64,000 bases of DNA from Streptomyces sp. BA2. Lineage in GTDB: Bacteria; Actinomycetota; Actinomycetes; Streptomycetales; Streptomycetaceae. Shown here piece by piece: positions 34,964 through 42,927 of the stretch (within the stretch, counting starts at the first letter, position 1; each line of letters starts with the position of its first letter). The translations under genes were made by a program, and so were the position numbers. Under the pieces are notes generated by a model that did no database searches, had not been told where the DNA came from, and saw nothing but the letters and a program-made list of their open reading frames with translations. The stretch covers positions 8,481,001 through 8,545,000 of the forward strand of contig NZ_WSRO01000002.1 of the NCBI RefSeq assembly GCF_009769735.1. Direction: 5' to 3'.

Positions 34964-35968
34964 CTACTTGGCCGGGAGTTCGACGTCCGTCGCCTTGGCC
35001 ACGTCTTCGAGGACGTGCTCCGCGGCCTGGACGCCGATGCCGGACATCCACGTCTCGTCAGGGACCGTGAAGACCTTCTTCTTCTTGACGGCCGTCAGGT
35101 CCTTCCAGACCGGGTTGGACGTGACGTCCTTCTGCTGGGTCTTGTCGGGAGCGTCGGCGACCGTCACGAAGATCAGGTCGGCGTCGGCCTTGTCGATCTG
35201 CTCGGGGCTGACGTCCAGCATCGTCTTCTCGGGGTCGGACGAGTTCTGCGAGGCCGGGCGCGTGAGGCCGATGTCGTCGAGGACGATGCCGCTGTAGGCG
35301 GACTTCTGGTAGAGCCGGGTCGGGCCCGCGACGAAGCGGACGACCGAGGCCGACGGCATCTTCCCGTCGTACTTCGCCTTGATGGATTCACCCAGGGCCT
35401 TGGCGCGCGTCTCGTAGCTCTTGAGCGCCGTGTCGGCCTGGCTCTCCATGCCGAGCGCCTTGGCGTGGACCTTCAGGTTCTCCTTCCAGGGAGAACCCGT
35501 GGTCTCGGTGAAGACGGTCGGCGCGATGCCCTTGAGCTTGTCGTAGACCTTCTCGTGCCGGACCTTGGAGGACAGGATCAGATCGGGCTTGAGGGAGGCG
35601 ATCAGCTCCAGGTTCGGCTCCTCCATCGGGCCGACGTCCTTCACACCGCCGATCTTGTCCTTGAGGTACGAGGGGAAGCCGCCCGCGGTCTTGAAGTGCG
35701 GGGAGACCGCGCCGACCGGCTTGACGCCGAGCAGCGTGACGTCGTCGAGCTCTCCGGTGTCGAGGACGACGACCTTCTGCGGCCGTGCGGGGATCTCGGT
35801 GCTGCCCATGGCGTGCTTGATGGTGCGCGGGAAACCGGTGTCGGCGGCGGAGTCGCCCTTGCCCTTGTCGTCCCCGTCGGAGTCACCGCACGCGGCGAGC
35901 GCTCCGGTTCCGAGGACGACGGTGAGCAGGACGGCACTGAGCCTGCGTGGAAGGGTGCTGGTGGTCAT
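34964..35968 (-). CDS. Iron-siderophore ABC transporter substrate-binding lipoprotein
   Basis: A 334-residue FepB/FhuD-type binding protein. The lipoprotein signal peptide ends in the lipobox LAAC, with Cys27 as the lipidated residue, followed by an Asp/Gly/Lys-rich linker. The periplasmic-binding fold (residues about 45-330) contains PQKVVVLDTGELDDVTLLGV, LKPDLILSSKVRHEKVYDKL and the C-terminal VFTVPDETWMSGIGVQAAEH. It should capture the ferric siderophore at the membrane surface for the two FecCD permeases and ATPase upstream. A gap of 81 bases separates it from the ATPase gene, with no iron box, so it is likely on the same transcript. Confidence 0.93.
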   Translation of the reverse strand: MTTSTLPRRLSAVLLTVVLGTGALAACGDSDGDDKGKGDSAADTGFPRTIKHAMGSTEIPARPQKVVVLDTGELDDVTLLGVKPVGAVSPHFKTAGGFPSYLKDKIGGVKDVGPMEEPNLELIASLKPDLILSSKVRHEKVYDKLKGIAPTVFTETTGSPWKENLKVHAKALGMESQADTALKSYETRAKALGESIKAKYDGKMPSASVVRFVAGPTRLYQKSAYSGIVLDDIGLTRPASQNSSDPEKTMLDVSPEQIDKADADLIFVTVADAPDKTQQKDVTSNPVWKDLTAVKKKKVFTVPDETWMSGIGVQAAEHVLEDVAKATDVELPAK

Positions 35969-36049
35969 GAGGGTTGGATTCCCTTGCTGTGAGCGGATGG
36001 TGGGGCGGTGGGACGGGACGTGACAGACGGGACGTGACGCCGGGGACGA

Positions 36050-36904
36050 TCAGGCGGGGACGGCCGGATCGTCCGAGGTGCGGCGGGCGGTTCTGCCCTT
36101 GGGTACGACCAGTGGGGTGCCGGTCTCCGGGTCGGGGATGACCCGGCAGTTGACGTCGAACACGTCCTTGACGAGTTCCGCGTCGAGTACGTCGGCGGGC
36201 GCCCCGGCCGCGGCGAGCTGCCCGTCCTTGAGGACGACCAGGTGGTCCGCGTACCGGGCGGCCTGCCCGAGGTCGTGCAGCACCATCACCACGGTGCGGT
36301 CCGCCTCGGTGTGCAGATCGGCGACCAGGTCGAGTACGTCGAGCTGGTGCCGCAGGTCCAGGAAGGTGGTCGGCTCGTCGAGGAGCAGCAGTTCGGTGTC
36401 CTGGGCGAGCGCGAGGGCGATCCAGGCGCGCTGGCGCTGGCCGCCGGAGAGCCGGTCCACGCTCCGCTCGCGCAGCTCCGTGGTGCCGGTACGCTCCAAC
36501 GCCTCGTCCACCGCGGCCTGGTCGGCCTTGGACCAGGGGCTGAGGAAGGTCTGGTGGGGGTAGCGGCCCAGGCGTACGAGGGCTTCGACCGTGATGGCCT
36601 CGGGTGTCACCGGCTGCTGCGGCAGGAGGCCCATCCGCCGGGCGAGCGCACGCGCGGACATCCGGTGGATGTCGGCACCGTCCAGGGCGACACTGCCGCC
36701 GGCGGGCGCGAGCAGCCGCGTGAGGCCGCGCAGGAGGGTGGACTTGCCGCAGGCGTTCGGGCCGACGATGGCGGTGACGGCGCCGCCGGGCAGCGTCATG
36801 TCGAGGCCGCCGACCACGACCTTGTCGCCGTACCGCAAGTCAAGCCCGTGCGTGGAGAGTTGGTTGGCGGGGGACGCCGGCGCGGACGTCTGTGTGGGGC
36901 TCAT
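36050..36904 (-). CDS. Ferric-siderophore ABC transporter ATPase (FecE/FhuC type)
   Basis: A 284-residue ATPase. Walker A is GPNACGKSTLLRGL, the Q-loop region is MGLLPQQPVTPEAITVEALV with GRYPHQTFLSPWS, the signature is DRLSGGQRQRAWIALALAQD, Walker B is LLLLDEPTTFLDLRHQLDVL, and the switch histidine is VMVLHDLGQAARYA. These are standard for iron-siderophore importers. ATG 36904 overlaps the second permease stop (ATGA at 36901-36904), so the genes are coupled. It powers uptake by the two FecCD subunits. The C-terminal GTPLVVPKGRTARR tail is hydrophilic. Confidence 0.94.
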   Translation of the reverse strand: MSPTQTSAPASPANQLSTHGLDLRYGDKVVVGGLDMTLPGGAVTAIVGPNACGKSTLLRGLTRLLAPAGGSVALDGADIHRMSARALARRMGLLPQQPVTPEAITVEALVRLGRYPHQTFLSPWSKADQAAVDEALERTGTTELRERSVDRLSGGQRQRAWIALALAQDTELLLLDEPTTFLDLRHQLDVLDLVADLHTEADRTVVMVLHDLGQAARYADHLVVLKDGQLAAAGAPADVLDAELVKDVFDVNCRVIPDPETGTPLVVPKGRTARRTSDDPAVPA

Positions 36905-37956
36905 GCGGCACTCCGGTTGACGGGCCTGCTCTGTCGGATCATCAGCACAAGGAGCCAGGGAGCACCGAGCGTCGCGGTGACCACCCCGACGGGGAGCCCG
37001 GACACCGGCAGCAGATGCTGCACCACCAGGTCGGACGCGAGGAGCAGTACCGCGCCAGCGAGGCCGGTGAGCGCCAGCGTCCCCGGGGTCGGCGGGCCCG
37101 CGACGAACCGCACCAGATGCGGTACGGCGAGCGCCACGAACGCGACGGGCCCGGTGAGCGCGGCGGCGAGCGAGGCCAACACGATGGCGGTGAGGAGGAG
37201 TTGGAGCCGGGCGGCAGACGGGTTCAGGCCGAGCCCGCCCGCCGACTCGTCGCCCAGGTCCAGTACGGCGAGCCGCCGCTGGAGCGCGAACGCGGCCACC
37301 AGCGCGAGCATCACCGCACCTCCGGCGGCCCACACCTCGGTCCACGTCCGCCCGTAGAGCGATCCGGTGGTCCACTGCAGCGCGGAGCTCGCGAGTTCGG
37401 CGGGGAAGCGTACGACCATGAGGTTCACGGCGGCGGCGAGGCCCGCCTGGACGGCGAGCCCGACGAGCACGAGCCGGGTGACGGTGAGCCCCGAGCGCCA
37501 GCCGAACACTCCGAGCAGCAGCGCCGCCAGGAGACCGCCGCCCAGCGCTGCCAGGGGGATCAGTGTCTGGGACGCCCCCGTGGCGAGCAGTACGACGGCT
37601 CCGAAGGAGGCGCCGCCCGTCACGCCCATCACGTCCGGCGAGGCCAGTGGATTGCGGAACACCCGCTGCAACATCGATCCCGCGACCCCGAGCCCGACCC
37701 CGGCGATGACCGCGGCGACCACCCGGGGTGCCCGGAAGTCCTGCACCACGAGCACGTCCGCCGGGTCACCGAGCCCGACGAGGCCGCGCAGCGCGACGGA
37801 CGCCGACATCGGCATCTGGCCCTTCGTCAGGGCGAGTGTGAAGAGGGTGAAGAGGATGGCGAGGCCGCAGCAGGCGAGCAGCGCGAGGCGACGAGCGTGC
37901 CGGGCGCGCGTCCCGGTGGGGGCGGCCTTGGTCTCCCGTACGGCGAAGACGGTCAT
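36901..37956 (-). CDS. FecCD-family iron-siderophore permease (second subunit)
   Basis: A 351-residue inner-membrane permease of the BtuC/FecCD family with about ten helices. Typical segments are QDFRAPRVVAAVIAGVGLGV and AGSMLQRVFRNPLASPDVMG near the N-terminus, then GPVAFVALAVPHLVRFV and LPVGVVTATLGAPWLLVLM near the C-terminus, which form the family core and ATPase contact. It should pair with the permease at 37953-38972. ATGA overlaps join it to both neighbours (37953-37956 and 36901-36904). The N-terminal 25 residues are basic and cytoplasmic. Confidence 0.93.
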   Translation of the reverse strand: MTVFAVRETKAAPTGTRARHARRLALLACCGLAILFTLFTLALTKGQMPMSASVALRGLVGLGDPADVLVVQDFRAPRVVAAVIAGVGLGVAGSMLQRVFRNPLASPDVMGVTGGASFGAVVLLATGASQTLIPLAALGGGLLAALLLGVFGWRSGLTVTRLVLVGLAVQAGLAAAVNLMVVRFPAELASSALQWTTGSLYGRTWTEVWAAGGAVMLALVAAFALQRRLAVLDLGDESAGGLGLNPSAARLQLLLTAIVLASLAAALTGPVAFVALAVPHLVRFVAGPPTPGTLALTGLAGAVLLLASDLVVQHLLPVSGLPVGVVTATLGAPWLLVLMIRQSRPVNRSAA

Positions 37957-38972
37957 CGCGCCACCTTCCGGGCCAGGACCGCCAGCAGCGGTGCGCCGAG
38001 GAAGGCGCTGACGATGCCGACCTCCAGCTCGGAGGGGCGCACGACGACGCGGCCGAGGACGTCGGCGGCCAGGAGCAGCAGCGGCCCGGCGATCAGACAG
38101 CCCGGCACGAGCAGCCGGTGGTCGGAGCCGACCGCGAGCCGTACGAGATGCGGGGCCGCGAGCCCGATGAACGCGACGGGCCCGGCGACCGCCACCGCCG
38201 AGCCCGCAAGGAGGACGACCGCGATGCCCCCGGCCACGCGGATCCTGGTCACCGGCACACCGAGCGCCTGCGCCGAATCGTCGCCAAGGGCGAGGGCGTT
38301 GAGCGCGGGCGAGATCGCGAGGGCGAGGACAAGGCCGATGACGAGCGTGGGAAGGACCGGCCAGAGCACGTCGAGCGTGCGCCCGGACAGCGAGCCTGCC
38401 AGCCAGAAGCGGGCCTCGTCCAGCGTCCGTTCGCTGGCCAGCATCACGGCCTGGGTCCAGGAAAGGAGCACCATCTGGAGCACGACGCCGCCGAGCGCGA
38501 GCCGCACCGGGTCGAGGTCACCCGCGTGCCGGGCCAGCATCTGGGCGAGCATTCCGGCCGCCGCGGCACCGAAGAAGGCGAACCACAAGTACTCGACGGG
38601 CCGCGTGAGATGCAGGGCGTAGATGGCGACGACGACCGCGAATCCGGCGCCCGCGTTGATGCCGAGCGTGGTCGGCGATGCGAGCGGGTTGCGTGTGATG
38701 CCCTGGGCGACGGCACCGGCCACGCCGAGGGCGGCGCCCACGGCGAGCGCGACGACGGTGCGCGGAAGCCGCAGTCCGGTGACCACGATGGCGTCCCGCC
38801 CGTGGGCGTCGCCGAAGAGCGCCTCGGCCACTGTGGAGAGCGGCACCGGGCGCGACCCCAGGGCCAGGCTCAGCATGGCGCACAGCACCAACGCGGCGAA
38901 TCCGGCGAAGAGTAGAGGGATCCGCCGTGCGGAGAGGCTGCCTGGTGGGGCGGCCCGATCGATCTTGGACAC
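37953..38972 (-). CDS. FecCD-family iron-siderophore permease (first gene of iron operon)
   Basis: A 339-residue FecCD permease with about ten membrane helices. It contains VTGLRLPRTVVALAVGAALG, then AVAQGITRNPLASPTTLGIN, GPVAFIGLAAPHLVRLAVGS and the terminal ELEVGIVSAFLGAPLLAVLA. It should form the transmembrane channel with its neighbour. GTG 38972 is preferred: the frame extends to a TTG at 39011, but that would put the iron box inside the gene. With GTG 38972 the box (38984-39002) ends 11 bases upstream, so the mRNA leader would be very short; no Shine-Dalgarno is visible. This is the promoter-proximal gene of the nine-gene iron operon. Confidence 0.9.
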   Translation of the reverse strand: MSKIDRAAPPGSLSARRIPLLFAGFAALVLCAMLSLALGSRPVPLSTVAEALFGDAHGRDAIVVTGLRLPRTVVALAVGAALGVAGAVAQGITRNPLASPTTLGINAGAGFAVVVAIYALHLTRPVEYLWFAFFGAAAAGMLAQMLARHAGDLDPVRLALGGVVLQMVLLSWTQAVMLASERTLDEARFWLAGSLSGRTLDVLWPVLPTLVIGLVLALAISPALNALALGDDSAQALGVPVTRIRVAGGIAVVLLAGSAVAVAGPVAFIGLAAPHLVRLAVGSDHRLLVPGCLIAGPLLLLAADVLGRVVVRPSELEVGIVSAFLGAPLLAVLARKVAR

Positions 38973-38983
38973 AGGGTGAGAGT

Positions 38984-39002
38984 TTAGGTTAGGTATACCT
39001 AA
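38984..39002. promoter_or_regulatory. Iron box (DtxR/DmdR operator) of the transport-siderophore operon
   Basis: TTAGGTTAGGTATACCTAA matches the actinobacterial iron-box consensus TTAGGTTAGGCTAACCTAA at 17 of 19 positions. It lies 11 bases upstream of the first permease start. DmdR1/IdeR bound to Fe(II) should repress the operon when iron is plentiful. Confidence 0.93.
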
Positions 39003-39088
39003 GGCTGTCAACTGCCTGTGAGGGGCGGATTACTCGCGATAGTCGGGCCAGGTGGCGCGCCGCGTCGATGCGGCAAGTTGAAGAAAAA

Positions 39089-39107
39089 TAAGGTAAGCCT
39101 TACTTAG
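39089..39107. promoter_or_regulatory. Second iron box, upstream of the FhuF-like gene
   Basis: TAAGGTAAGCCTTACTTAG matches the iron-box consensus at 13 of 19 positions, with a clear GTAAG-C-CTTAC core. It lies 66 bases before the GTG start of the divergent 2Fe-2S protein gene, so both arms of the locus carry iron control. Confidence 0.8.
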
Positions 39108-39172
39108 CTCGCCGGTTGACGACTCCGCCGGTGAGCGCCCGATGGACCTGCCCTGCCTTCCAAGGAGTACGA

Positions 39173-40129
39173 GTGCCGCTGACCGTGGCCCCGGACCTGG
39201 CGCCGAACGCCACCGCCGTGAGCCCCGCCGCTCTGCTCGCCGCGACCTGCCGACGGCTCGCCGCGCACTGCGAGACACTCGCCGTCACGGTCGCGCAACC
39301 CGGCTCGACCGCGGGTCAGGGGTGGGTCACCGGCGCCGAACTGACGTCGGATCAGGGTGCTCTGGAAGCCTTCGTCGCGGCGGAAGCGGCACGCATCCGC
39401 GCCGGTCACGACCACACCCCGCGCCCGGACGTAGCCGCGTCCCGCGCCCTGCACGGCTACCTCTGGTCGGTCTCTCTGCTGATGAGCGGCGCCTGGTACC
39501 TGGAGCGGCGCGTGCCCCGGATCCACCCGGAGGACGTGCGCGTCCACCTGGAGACCGGCGCCTTCGAGGTCGTCCCCGGCTCGTTCGCCTGCCTCCCGGA
39601 CGATCCGGCGGCGGGGCTCCCCGGAGTGCAGGTCCTCGCCGACGAGGAGTCGCTCCGCATCGAACTCCGTGCCGCGGTCGTCGCGCACATGCGGCCGCTG
39701 CTCACGGCGATCGGGCCCCGACTGCGGCGCGGACAGCGGGCGTTGTGGGGCATGGCCGGGGACGATCTCATCTCCGGGATCTGGTACCTGGGACGCATGC
39801 TCGGCCAGGAGGACGAGGCGCTGCGAGCGGTGGACGCGCTGCTCCCGGGCCCTGTCGAGCCCTTCCCCGGCGGCGCGGCCTTCCGCCATCTGACGACCCG
39901 TGACGGCGAACGGCACCCGACCCGCACCCGTCTCGGCTGCTGCCTCTACTACACGATCCGCGCCCCCGAGGCGTGCGGCACCTGCCCGCGCGTCTGCGAC
40001 GCGGAACGACTGCGGAGGCTGGAGGCGGACATCACCTCGGCCGACGTGCCGTCGGAAGCCGTGCGGCGAACTGACGCACCGTCGGAAACCGTGCCGCGTA
40101 CAGACGTGCCGTCGGAAGCCGTGCGGTGA
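39173..40129 (+). CDS. FhuF-like (2Fe-2S) protein, probable ferric-siderophore reductase
   Basis: A 318-residue protein of the FhuF/ferric iron reductase type. The C-terminal 2Fe-2S motif LGCCLYYTIRAPEACGTCPR supplies Cys256, 257, 268 and 271, with an extra Cys275. The preceding FRHLTTRDGERHPTRTR is basic. In FhuF-type proteins the cluster donates an electron to release Fe(II) from imported siderophores. GTG 39173 is preceded by AAGGAG at good spacing, which decides the start. The last 28 residues are three copies of a 10-residue unit like TDVPSEAVRR, coded by 30-base tandem repeats; this tail is not part of the known fold. It is divergent from the uptake operon and has its own iron box. Confidence 0.87.
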   Translation: MPLTVAPDLAPNATAVSPAALLAATCRRLAAHCETLAVTVAQPGSTAGQGWVTGAELTSDQGALEAFVAAEAARIRAGHDHTPRPDVAASRALHGYLWSVSLLMSGAWYLERRVPRIHPEDVRVHLETGAFEVVPGSFACLPDDPAAGLPGVQVLADEESLRIELRAAVVAHMRPLLTAIGPRLRRGQRALWGMAGDDLISGIWYLGRMLGQEDEALRAVDALLPGPVEPFPGGAAFRHLTTRDGERHPTRTRLGCCLYYTIRAPEACGTCPRVCDAERLRRLEADITSADVPSEAVRRTDAPSETVPRTDVPSEAVR

Positions 40130-40132
40130 AAA
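40043..40132 (+). repeat. Three 30-bp tandem repeats at the 3' end of the FhuF-like gene
   Basis: Units start at 40043, 40073 and 40103 with core GACGTGCCGTCGGAAGCCGT, and differ at a few positions. They add about 28 residues to the protein C-terminus; the stop codon is inside the third copy. Confidence 0.85.
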
Positions 40133-40179
40133 CGTGGTAGGGAATCTCGCGTAGCCCTCGCTCACGCCAGGAGACGCCC

Positions 40180-41289
40180 ATGCCCTTCCAGGTTCCCGTC
40201 ATCGACATCACGCCGTACGTCGACGACGACGGCCCGGCGGCCGAACGCGCCCGCGTGGCACGGGAGATGGATGAAGCCTGCGCCCGCGTCGGCTTCATCC
40301 AGATCCTCGGCCACGGCATTCCCGACGAGACGGTGGACGGCCTGACCGCCGCCGTGGACGGCTTCTTCGGCCTTCCCCTGGAGACGAGGAAGAGCTACCG
40401 CGTCACCGGCGCGAACCGCGGCTACAGCCCGCCCAAGAGCGAATCCCTCAGCCTGAGCCTCGGCGTGGAGTCCGCCGGGCGCATGAACGACTTCTTCGAG
40501 GCGTTCAACATCGGCACCGAAGCCCGCTCGTTCCCCGGACTCGACCTGTCCGAGGACGATTACGGGCTCAACATCTGGCCCACGCAGGTCGACGGCTTCG
40601 AACCGGACGTGCTGAGCTACTTCGCCGAGGCCGGCCGCGTGGCACGCACCCTGACCCGTATCTTCGCGGACGCCCTCGGGGAGCGGTCCGACTTCTTCGA
40701 GTCGCTGACCGACCACTCCATCGACGTACTGCGCATGAACAACTACGCGCTCCCGGAAGGCACCGTCACCCTCGACGGCGACCTGACGGGGATGGGCGAG
40801 CACACCGACTTCGGCCTCGTCACCGTGTTGTGGGCGGACCAGGTCGCCGGTCTTCAGGTGCTCGGCACCGACGGGGCCTGGCACGACGTCACGCCCGTCG
40901 ACGGCGCACTCCTGGTCAACCTCGGCGATCTCACCGCCCGGCTCACCAACGACCGCTGGATGTCCACCCTGCACCGCGTCAAGCCGCCGATCGTGGACGG
41001 CGGCATCGTCCGGCGCCGGTCCGCCGCCTACTTCCACGACGGCAACGTCGACGCGGTGATCTCCACACTGCCGAGCCACCTCGACGCCTCCGACGAACTC
41101 GCCTACGAACCGATCCTCGTGCGCGACCACATCAAGGCGAAGCTCGCGGGCTCCCGGCAGGGCAAGTCGAACGCGGCGGCCGTCCGGGAGGCGGCGCGGG
41201 TGCGAGCGGCCGCGGGGCGGGAGGCCGCGGGGCGGGGGGCCGGGAAGGGCGGCCCCGCGGCCGAATCCGGCTCGGTCACGCCTGGTTGA
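40180..41289 (+). CDS. Isopenicillin-N-synthase-like 2-oxoglutarate/Fe(II) oxygenase
   Basis: A 369-residue non-heme iron oxygenase. The N-terminal DIOX_N region is FQVPVIDITPYVDDDG and CARVGFIQILGHGIPDETVD. The iron ligands are His and Asp in MGEHTDFGLVTVLWADQVAG and the distal His in MSTLHRVKPP, with the RRRSAAYFHDG arginine-serine pair for 2-oxoglutarate. The last 45 residues are an Ala/Gly/Arg-rich tail. It starts 50 bases after the FhuF-like gene, so it may be co-transcribed and iron-responsive. It could hydroxylate a siderophore or precursor, but substrates in this family are very diverse, so this is only context-based. Its end overlaps the convergent Clp_N gene by 14 bases. Confidence 0.87.
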   Translation: MPFQVPVIDITPYVDDDGPAAERARVAREMDEACARVGFIQILGHGIPDETVDGLTAAVDGFFGLPLETRKSYRVTGANRGYSPPKSESLSLSLGVESAGRMNDFFEAFNIGTEARSFPGLDLSEDDYGLNIWPTQVDGFEPDVLSYFAEAGRVARTLTRIFADALGERSDFFESLTDHSIDVLRMNNYALPEGTVTLDGDLTGMGEHTDFGLVTVLWADQVAGLQVLGTDGAWHDVTPVDGALLVNLGDLTARLTNDRWMSTLHRVKPPIVDGGIVRRRSAAYFHDGNVDAVISTLPSHLDASDELAYEPILVRDHIKAKLAGSRQGKSNAAAVREAARVRAAAGREAAGRGAGKGGPAAESGSVTPG

Positions 41290-42010
41290 GGGAGGCGCGG
41301 ATCGCCTCGAGGGCCTCGGTGATGTGTGCTTCGGCTGCCGCCTTGTCGATGCCGAGCCCGGCGAGGGTGCCCGTGCCGCCCTCCGCCTCCAGGAGCGAGA
41401 GCAGGATGTGCTCGGTCCCGATGTAGTTGTGACCGAGCCGCAGCGCCTCGCGGTAGGTGAGTTCGAGGACCTTCTTCGCCCCGGCGTCGTACGGGATGAG
41501 GTCGGGCACCTCGCCGACCGCGGGAGGCAGCGCTTCGGTGACGCTCTCGCGGATCGCGTCGAGCGAACTGCCCTGCGCCACAAGGGCCTTCCCGGCGAGG
41601 GCGTCCGGGTCGGTCAGGAGTGCGAGCGTCAGATGGCCGGGGCCGATCTCGTCGTTCCCCGCGGCGCGTGCCTCCTCCTGCGAGGCCATGACCACGTGCT
41701 TCGCCCGTGGGGTGAACCTGCTGAAGCCCTGACGGGGATCGAGGTCCGACATCTCGCCGGGGTCCTTGGCCACGAACCGCTTCTGGGCCGCCTGCCGAGT
41801 GACCCCCATGCTCTTGCCGATCTCCGTCCACGAGGCGCCCGAGCGGCGCGCCTGGTCCACGAAGTGGCCGATCAGATGGTCGGCGACGTCGCCGAGGTGA
41901 TCGGCGGCGATCACGGCGTCGGAGAGCTGGTCGAGCGCCGCTTCGGGGTGGGCCTTCTTGATGGCCTGGATCAGGTCGTCCAGACGGATGGGGTGAGTGG
42001 GTTGCGTCAT
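41276..42010 (-). CDS. Clp N-domain protein with N-terminal helix-turn-helix
   Basis: A 244-residue protein joining an HTH-like N-terminus to two Clp_N repeats without any AAA+ ATPase domain. Residues about 45-80 (HFVDQARRSGASWTEIGKSM, then GVTRQAAQKRF) look like a helix-turn-helix. Residues about 95-165 (FTPRAKHVVMASQEEARAAG, then EIGPGHLTLALL) and 170-240 (YDAGAKKVLELTYREALRLG, then YIGTEHILLSLL) are the Clp_N repeats that normally bind substrates or adaptors of ClpA/ClpC. It is probably a regulator sensing or controlling proteolysis. Two perfect palindromes immediately upstream (42012-42059) suggest autoregulation. Confidence 0.85.
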   Translation of the reverse strand: MTQPTHPIRLDDLIQAIKKAHPEAALDQLSDAVIAADHLGDVADHLIGHFVDQARRSGASWTEIGKSMGVTRQAAQKRFVAKDPGEMSDLDPRQGFSRFTPRAKHVVMASQEEARAAGNDEIGPGHLTLALLTDPDALAGKALVAQGSSLDAIRESVTEALPPAVGEVPDLIPYDAGAKKVLELTYREALRLGHNYIGTEHILLSLLEAEGGTGTLAGLGIDKAAAEAHITEALEAIRASLNQA

Positions 42011-42011
42011 G

Positions 42012-42064
42012 TGTCAACGGTAGGTTGACAGTGAAGCAGGTGTCAACCCTCGGTTGACACCTGC
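42012..42064. promoter_or_regulatory. Two 19-bp palindromes, operator candidates of the Clp_N regulator
   Basis: TGTCAAC-N5-GTTGACA occurs at 42012-42030 and again at 42041-42059, 29 bp apart. The second copy extends to perfect 12-bp arms (42036-42047 and 42053-42064), so it may also terminate the HD-domain transcript. The first copy begins one base outside the Clp_N start codon, typical of an autorepressor. Confidence 0.8.
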
Positions 42065-42086
42065 CTTCCGTCGACAGGTACTCCAC

Positions 42087-42749
42087 CTACTCCTTCCAGG
42101 CGGAGTTCTGGATGACCTCGACGAAGTCGCCGCGCGTGTAGCCGGGGACGAAGTGTTCGAGGACGTCGGCCTTCACGTTTCCGAAGGTGGTCTCCGGCTT
42201 GGGGGCGATGCCCTCGGTGAACGCCTCCAGGATCCGCCGCTTGAAGTCGGGGCGTGGATGCAGCGCGGTGATCTCGGCGCGATCGCCGGCGGTCAGGTCG
42301 TCGTAGCCGATGCCCAGTACGTCGTACTCCACCCCGGCGGTGACCAGGGCGACCTCCGGTTCCATGAACTCGGGGATGCCCGGGGTCGTGTGCAGGGCGA
42401 TGGCGGTCCACACCCGGCGCACGCTGTCCTCCGGGACGCCGTGACCGTGCAGGAAGCGGCGCGCCTCCTCCGCGCTGTCCACCTCGAAGCGGCGCCCGCT
42501 GTCCCGGAACCGCTCGCCCAGGCCCAGGTCGTGGAACATCGCGCCGATGTAGAGCAGCTCGGGGTCGAAGCTCAGCCCCCGTCGGGCGCCTTGCAGGCTG
42601 CCGAACCAGAAGACGCGGCGGGAGTGGTGGTAGATCAGGTCGCTCGCCGTGTCCCGCACCAGTTCGGTGGCAGCGGCGGCCAGCTTGGTGTCCGGCACGG
42701 ACACTCCGGCGGCGGAGGAGGGTTGGGCGGAAGGTGCGTGGGCGGTCAT
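42087..42749 (-). CDS. HD-domain metal-dependent phosphohydrolase-like protein
   Basis: A 220-residue HD-domain protein. The metal site includes YHHSRRVFWFGSLQG (His), LLYIGAMFHDLGLGERF (HD pair) and AIALHTTPGIPEFM (later His). Related cyanamide-hydratase-like or small-molecule phosphohydrolase members share the layout, and the YHHSRRVFWFG segment is typical of the former branch. The reaction is not certain. ATG 42749 follows GGAGG at good spacing. It is divergent from the GlxA regulator at 42928, and its transcript runs into the palindromes before the Clp_N gene. Confidence 0.83.
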   Translation of the reverse strand: MTAHAPSAQPSSAAGVSVPDTKLAAAATELVRDTASDLIYHHSRRVFWFGSLQGARRGLSFDPELLYIGAMFHDLGLGERFRDSGRRFEVDSAEEARRFLHGHGVPEDSVRRVWTAIALHTTPGIPEFMEPEVALVTAGVEYDVLGIGYDDLTAGDRAEITALHPRPDFKRRILEAFTEGIAPKPETTFGNVKADVLEHFVPGYTRGDFVEVIQNSAWKE

Positions 42750-42877
42750 GGGGTGCCTCCTGTTGTCATCGAGAGAAGGGGGGCGGGGCGCCGGGCGCAG
42801 GGTGTGGCCCCCTGCCGGAACCTGTCGGCCCCTGATGCCAGCCTGCTCTCCGTAGACGTTCCACGGCCATGTCCCTG

Positions 42878-42907
42878 TGGACACGTACCCCACACATCTG
42901 GACACGT
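42878..42907. promoter_or_regulatory. Direct repeat TGGACACGT in the HD/GlxA divergent promoter
   Basis: TGGACACGT occurs at 42878-42886 and 42899-42907, 21 bp apart or two helical turns, just upstream of the GlxA-type gene. Spacing on one DNA face fits a dimeric AraC-type regulator. Confidence 0.45.
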
Positions 42908-42927
42908 CCTGCCGCTACCGTGGTCCC

